Positions 58,809 to 59,918 of a stretch of DNA of 59,918 bases are shown piece by piece. Under the pieces are notes generated by a model. It was not told the DNA's origin. It made no database searches and saw only the letters and a program-made list of their open reading frames with translations. The DNA comes from an uncultured Eubacterium sp. (GTDB lineage: Bacteria; Bacillota_A; Clostridia; Lachnospirales; Lachnospiraceae), in contig CAJUSH010000014.1 of assembly GCA_910589045.1 (NCBI GenBank), positions 1-59,918 on the forward strand. Direction: 5' to 3'. Made by a program: the position numbers and the translations under genes. Each line of letters begins with the position of its first letter. Within the stretch, counting starts at the first letter, position 1.

Positions 58809-59237
58809 ATGAAAACATTTATGGCAAGCCCGGCTACCATTGATCGCAAGTGGTATGTTGTTGACGCTGCAGGGATGAACTTAGGTCGTTTATCATCAGA
58901 AATCGCAAAAGTATTGAGAGGAAAGAATAAGCCGATCTTCACGCCGCACATGGACTGCGGTGATTATGTGATCGTTGTCAATGCAGAGAAGATCGCTGTT
59001 ACCGGAAAGAAGCTGGATCAGAAGATTTACTACAGACATTCGGAGTATGTAGGCGGCATGAAGGAGACTACCTTAAAGGATATGCTGGCTAAGCATCCTG
59101 AGAGAGTGATTGAGCACGCAGTAAAGGGCATGCTGCCCAAGGGACCCCTTGGACGGGCAATGTACAAGAAGCTGTTCGTGTACGCAGGTCCGGAGCACAA
59201 GCATGCAGCTCAGAAGCCTGAGGCTTTGACATTTTAA
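58809..59237 (+). CDS. rplM: 50S ribosomal protein L13
   Basis: A 142-residue large-subunit protein that binds 23S rRNA early in assembly. Conserved sequence includes KWYVVDAAGMNLGRLSSEIA, GDYVIVVNAEKIAVTGKKL, YYRHSEYVGGMKE and KGMLPKGPLGRAMYKKLFVY. A perfect AGGAGG (58796-58801) lies 7 bases ahead of ATG 58809. Codon use is visibly of the highly expressed type. It is co-transcribed with rpsI. Confidence 0.97.
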   Translation: MKTFMASPATIDRKWYVVDAAGMNLGRLSSEIAKVLRGKNKPIFTPHMDCGDYVIVVNAEKIAVTGKKLDQKIYYRHSEYVGGMKETTLKDMLAKHPERVIEHAVKGMLPKGPLGRAMYKKLFVYAGPEHKHAAQKPEALTF

Positions 59238-59256
59238 TCGAGGGAGGTAAAGACAA

Positions 59257-59649
59257 ATGGCCAGCACAAAATATTATGGAACAGGTAGAAGAAAAAGCTC
59301 AGTTGCCAGAGTATATTTAGCACCCGGCACTGGTAAGATTACGATCAATAAGAGAGACATCGATGATTATTTTGGATTAGAGACATTGAAGGTGATTGTT
59401 CGTCAGCCTTTCGCTGCGACCGAGACCAACGAGAAGTTTGATGTGACCGTGACCGTGAAGGGCGGCGGCTACACCGGACAGGCCGGCGCGATCCGCCACG
59501 GCATTTCCCGTGCACTGCTGCAGGCAGACGGCGAGTATCGCCCGATCTTAAAGAAGGCAGGATACTTAACGCGCGATCCTCGTATGAAGGAGCGTAAGAA
59601 GTACGGTCTCAAAGCGGCTCGTCGCGCTCCGCAGTTCAGCAAGCGTTAA
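59257..59649 (+). CDS. rpsI: 30S ribosomal protein S9
   Basis: A 130-residue small-subunit protein whose C-terminal tail reaches the P-site tRNA. Diagnostic regions are YYGTGRRKSSVARVYL, GQAGAIRHGISRALL, and the tail KYGLKAARRAPQFSKR. Basic C-terminus ends in the universal KR. AGGGAGG precedes ATG 59257, 19 bases after rplM. Confidence 0.97.
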   Translation: MASTKYYGTGRRKSSVARVYLAPGTGKITINKRDIDDYFGLETLKVIVRQPFAATETNEKFDVTVTVKGGGYTGQAGAIRHGISRALLQADGEYRPILKKAGYLTRDPRMKERKKYGLKAARRAPQFSKR

Positions 59650-59680
59650 TCGGCTGTTGGGAGCGTATCAAAATTGCTCA

Positions 59681-59715
59681 AAAACCCCGGAAAATCAAGG
59701 TTTTCCGGGGTTTTG
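59681..59715 (+). terminator. Terminator of rplM-rpsI
   Basis: AAAACCCCGGAAAA (59681-59694) pairs with TTTTCCGGGGTTTT (59701-59714) around TCAAGG, a 14-bp perfect stem followed by GCTTTT. It lies 32 bases past the rpsI stop. Confidence 0.93.
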
Positions 59716-59772
59716 CTTTTGATAGGGTTTGATGCAGTTTGACTTAAAAAACCGTTTTTCACCAAATTTGTA

Positions 59773-59912
59773 GTGGTTCCCAATAGGATAACCGGGCAAA
59801 AAGAGGGGTAAGTGGTTACAAAATAGGATAACCGCAGGCCGATTTTTGCCGTTTGGAAGTATGGTGAATATTATCCCCCTTGGGAGCCACCAGTTTCCCG
59901 CTTCAGAGCCAC
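59773..59912. mobile_element. Terminal repeat array, probable IS21-family element end
   Basis: Four copies of a 21-22 bp motif are visible: GTGGTTCCCAATAGGATAAC (59773-59793), GTGGTTACAAAATAGGATAA (59812-59833), and, inverted, 59870-59890 and 59892-59912. On the minus strand the inverted copies read GTGGCTCCCAAGGGGGATAA and GTGGCTCTGAAGCGGGAAAC. Consensus about GTGGyTCCCAAnnGGGATAA. Multiple terminal repeats at the tips are typical of IS21-type elements, so an IS probably begins here and continues out of the window. The transposase genes are not seen. Confidence 0.55.
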
Positions 59913-59918
59913 CCGGAA

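Overview
The window looks like a chromosomal segment of a Clostridium cluster XIVa (Lachnospiraceae-type) Firmicute. The supporting signs are the Firmicute gene order ecfA1-ecfA2-ecfT-truA-rplM-rpsI, a SigI/RsgI sigma/anti-sigma pair, a butyryl-CoA:acetate CoA-transferase of the Roseburia/Eubacterium rectale kind, strong Gram-positive ribosome binding sites, and remnants of ISLre2 and IS1182-like elements. No rRNA, tRNA or CRISPR array was seen.

Layout. 1-3300 is an AT-rich graveyard. It holds a frameshifted transposase start, a MerR/TipA-type regulator with a well-formed operator, a truncated small ORF, an ISLre2 transposase remnant and an internally deleted Rpn-family gene. 3395-9902 is a complete type I restriction-modification operon (hsdM-hsdS-hsdR) with a 30-codon ORF bridging hsdS and hsdR. 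It is followed by a broken ORF and a TfoX-N protein. 10731-15057 is sbcC/sbcD on the minus strand. 15387-21111 holds a TIM-barrel epimerase, then a redox group (thioredoxin-like lipoprotein, 49-residue CXXC peptide, NapH-like 4Fe-4S membrane protein) running into a lipoprotein, an MBOAT acyltransferase and a DHHW protein. 21258-26291 has rhamnulose-1-phosphate aldolase, an orphan prepilin peptidase with an apparent ATT start, a chemotaxis receptor and a PutP-type symporter. 26444-29211 is a Cd/Zn/Pb resistance operon (CadC-type repressor, detached metal-binding domain, CadA ATPase).

29420-46918 carries a MATE exporter, a Na+/Ca2+ exchanger, a putative glycoside hydrolase, the CoA-transferase, rsgI/sigI, rlmD, cysE, a bacterial Ig-like protein, a YjbQ protein, and a TetR-MMPL-YhgE-like-MntP-like export cluster. 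46928-49961 is a minus-strand trio (DnaQ-like exonuclease, DUF4080 radical SAM protein, membrane-anchored protein) divergent from a 37-residue membrane peptide. 50275-55129 has VanW, an AIR-synthase-like protein, Lrp/AsnC, an aminotransferase and TrmL. 55160-59649 is the ECF transporter core, truA and rplM-rpsI with a promoter and a structured leader. The last 150 bases hold four copies of a 21-22 bp motif, two direct and two inverted, like the terminal repeats of an IS21-family element.

The most interesting unexplained items are the redox/MBOAT/DHHW run with its tiny CXXC peptide (16423-21111), the hsdS-hsdR bridging ORF, the ATT-start prepilin peptidase, the split CadA system with an intercistronic hairpin, the diverged MntP-like protein lacking a key aspartate, and the terminal repeat array. 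All function calls come from reading motifs and remembered families; no database search was run.
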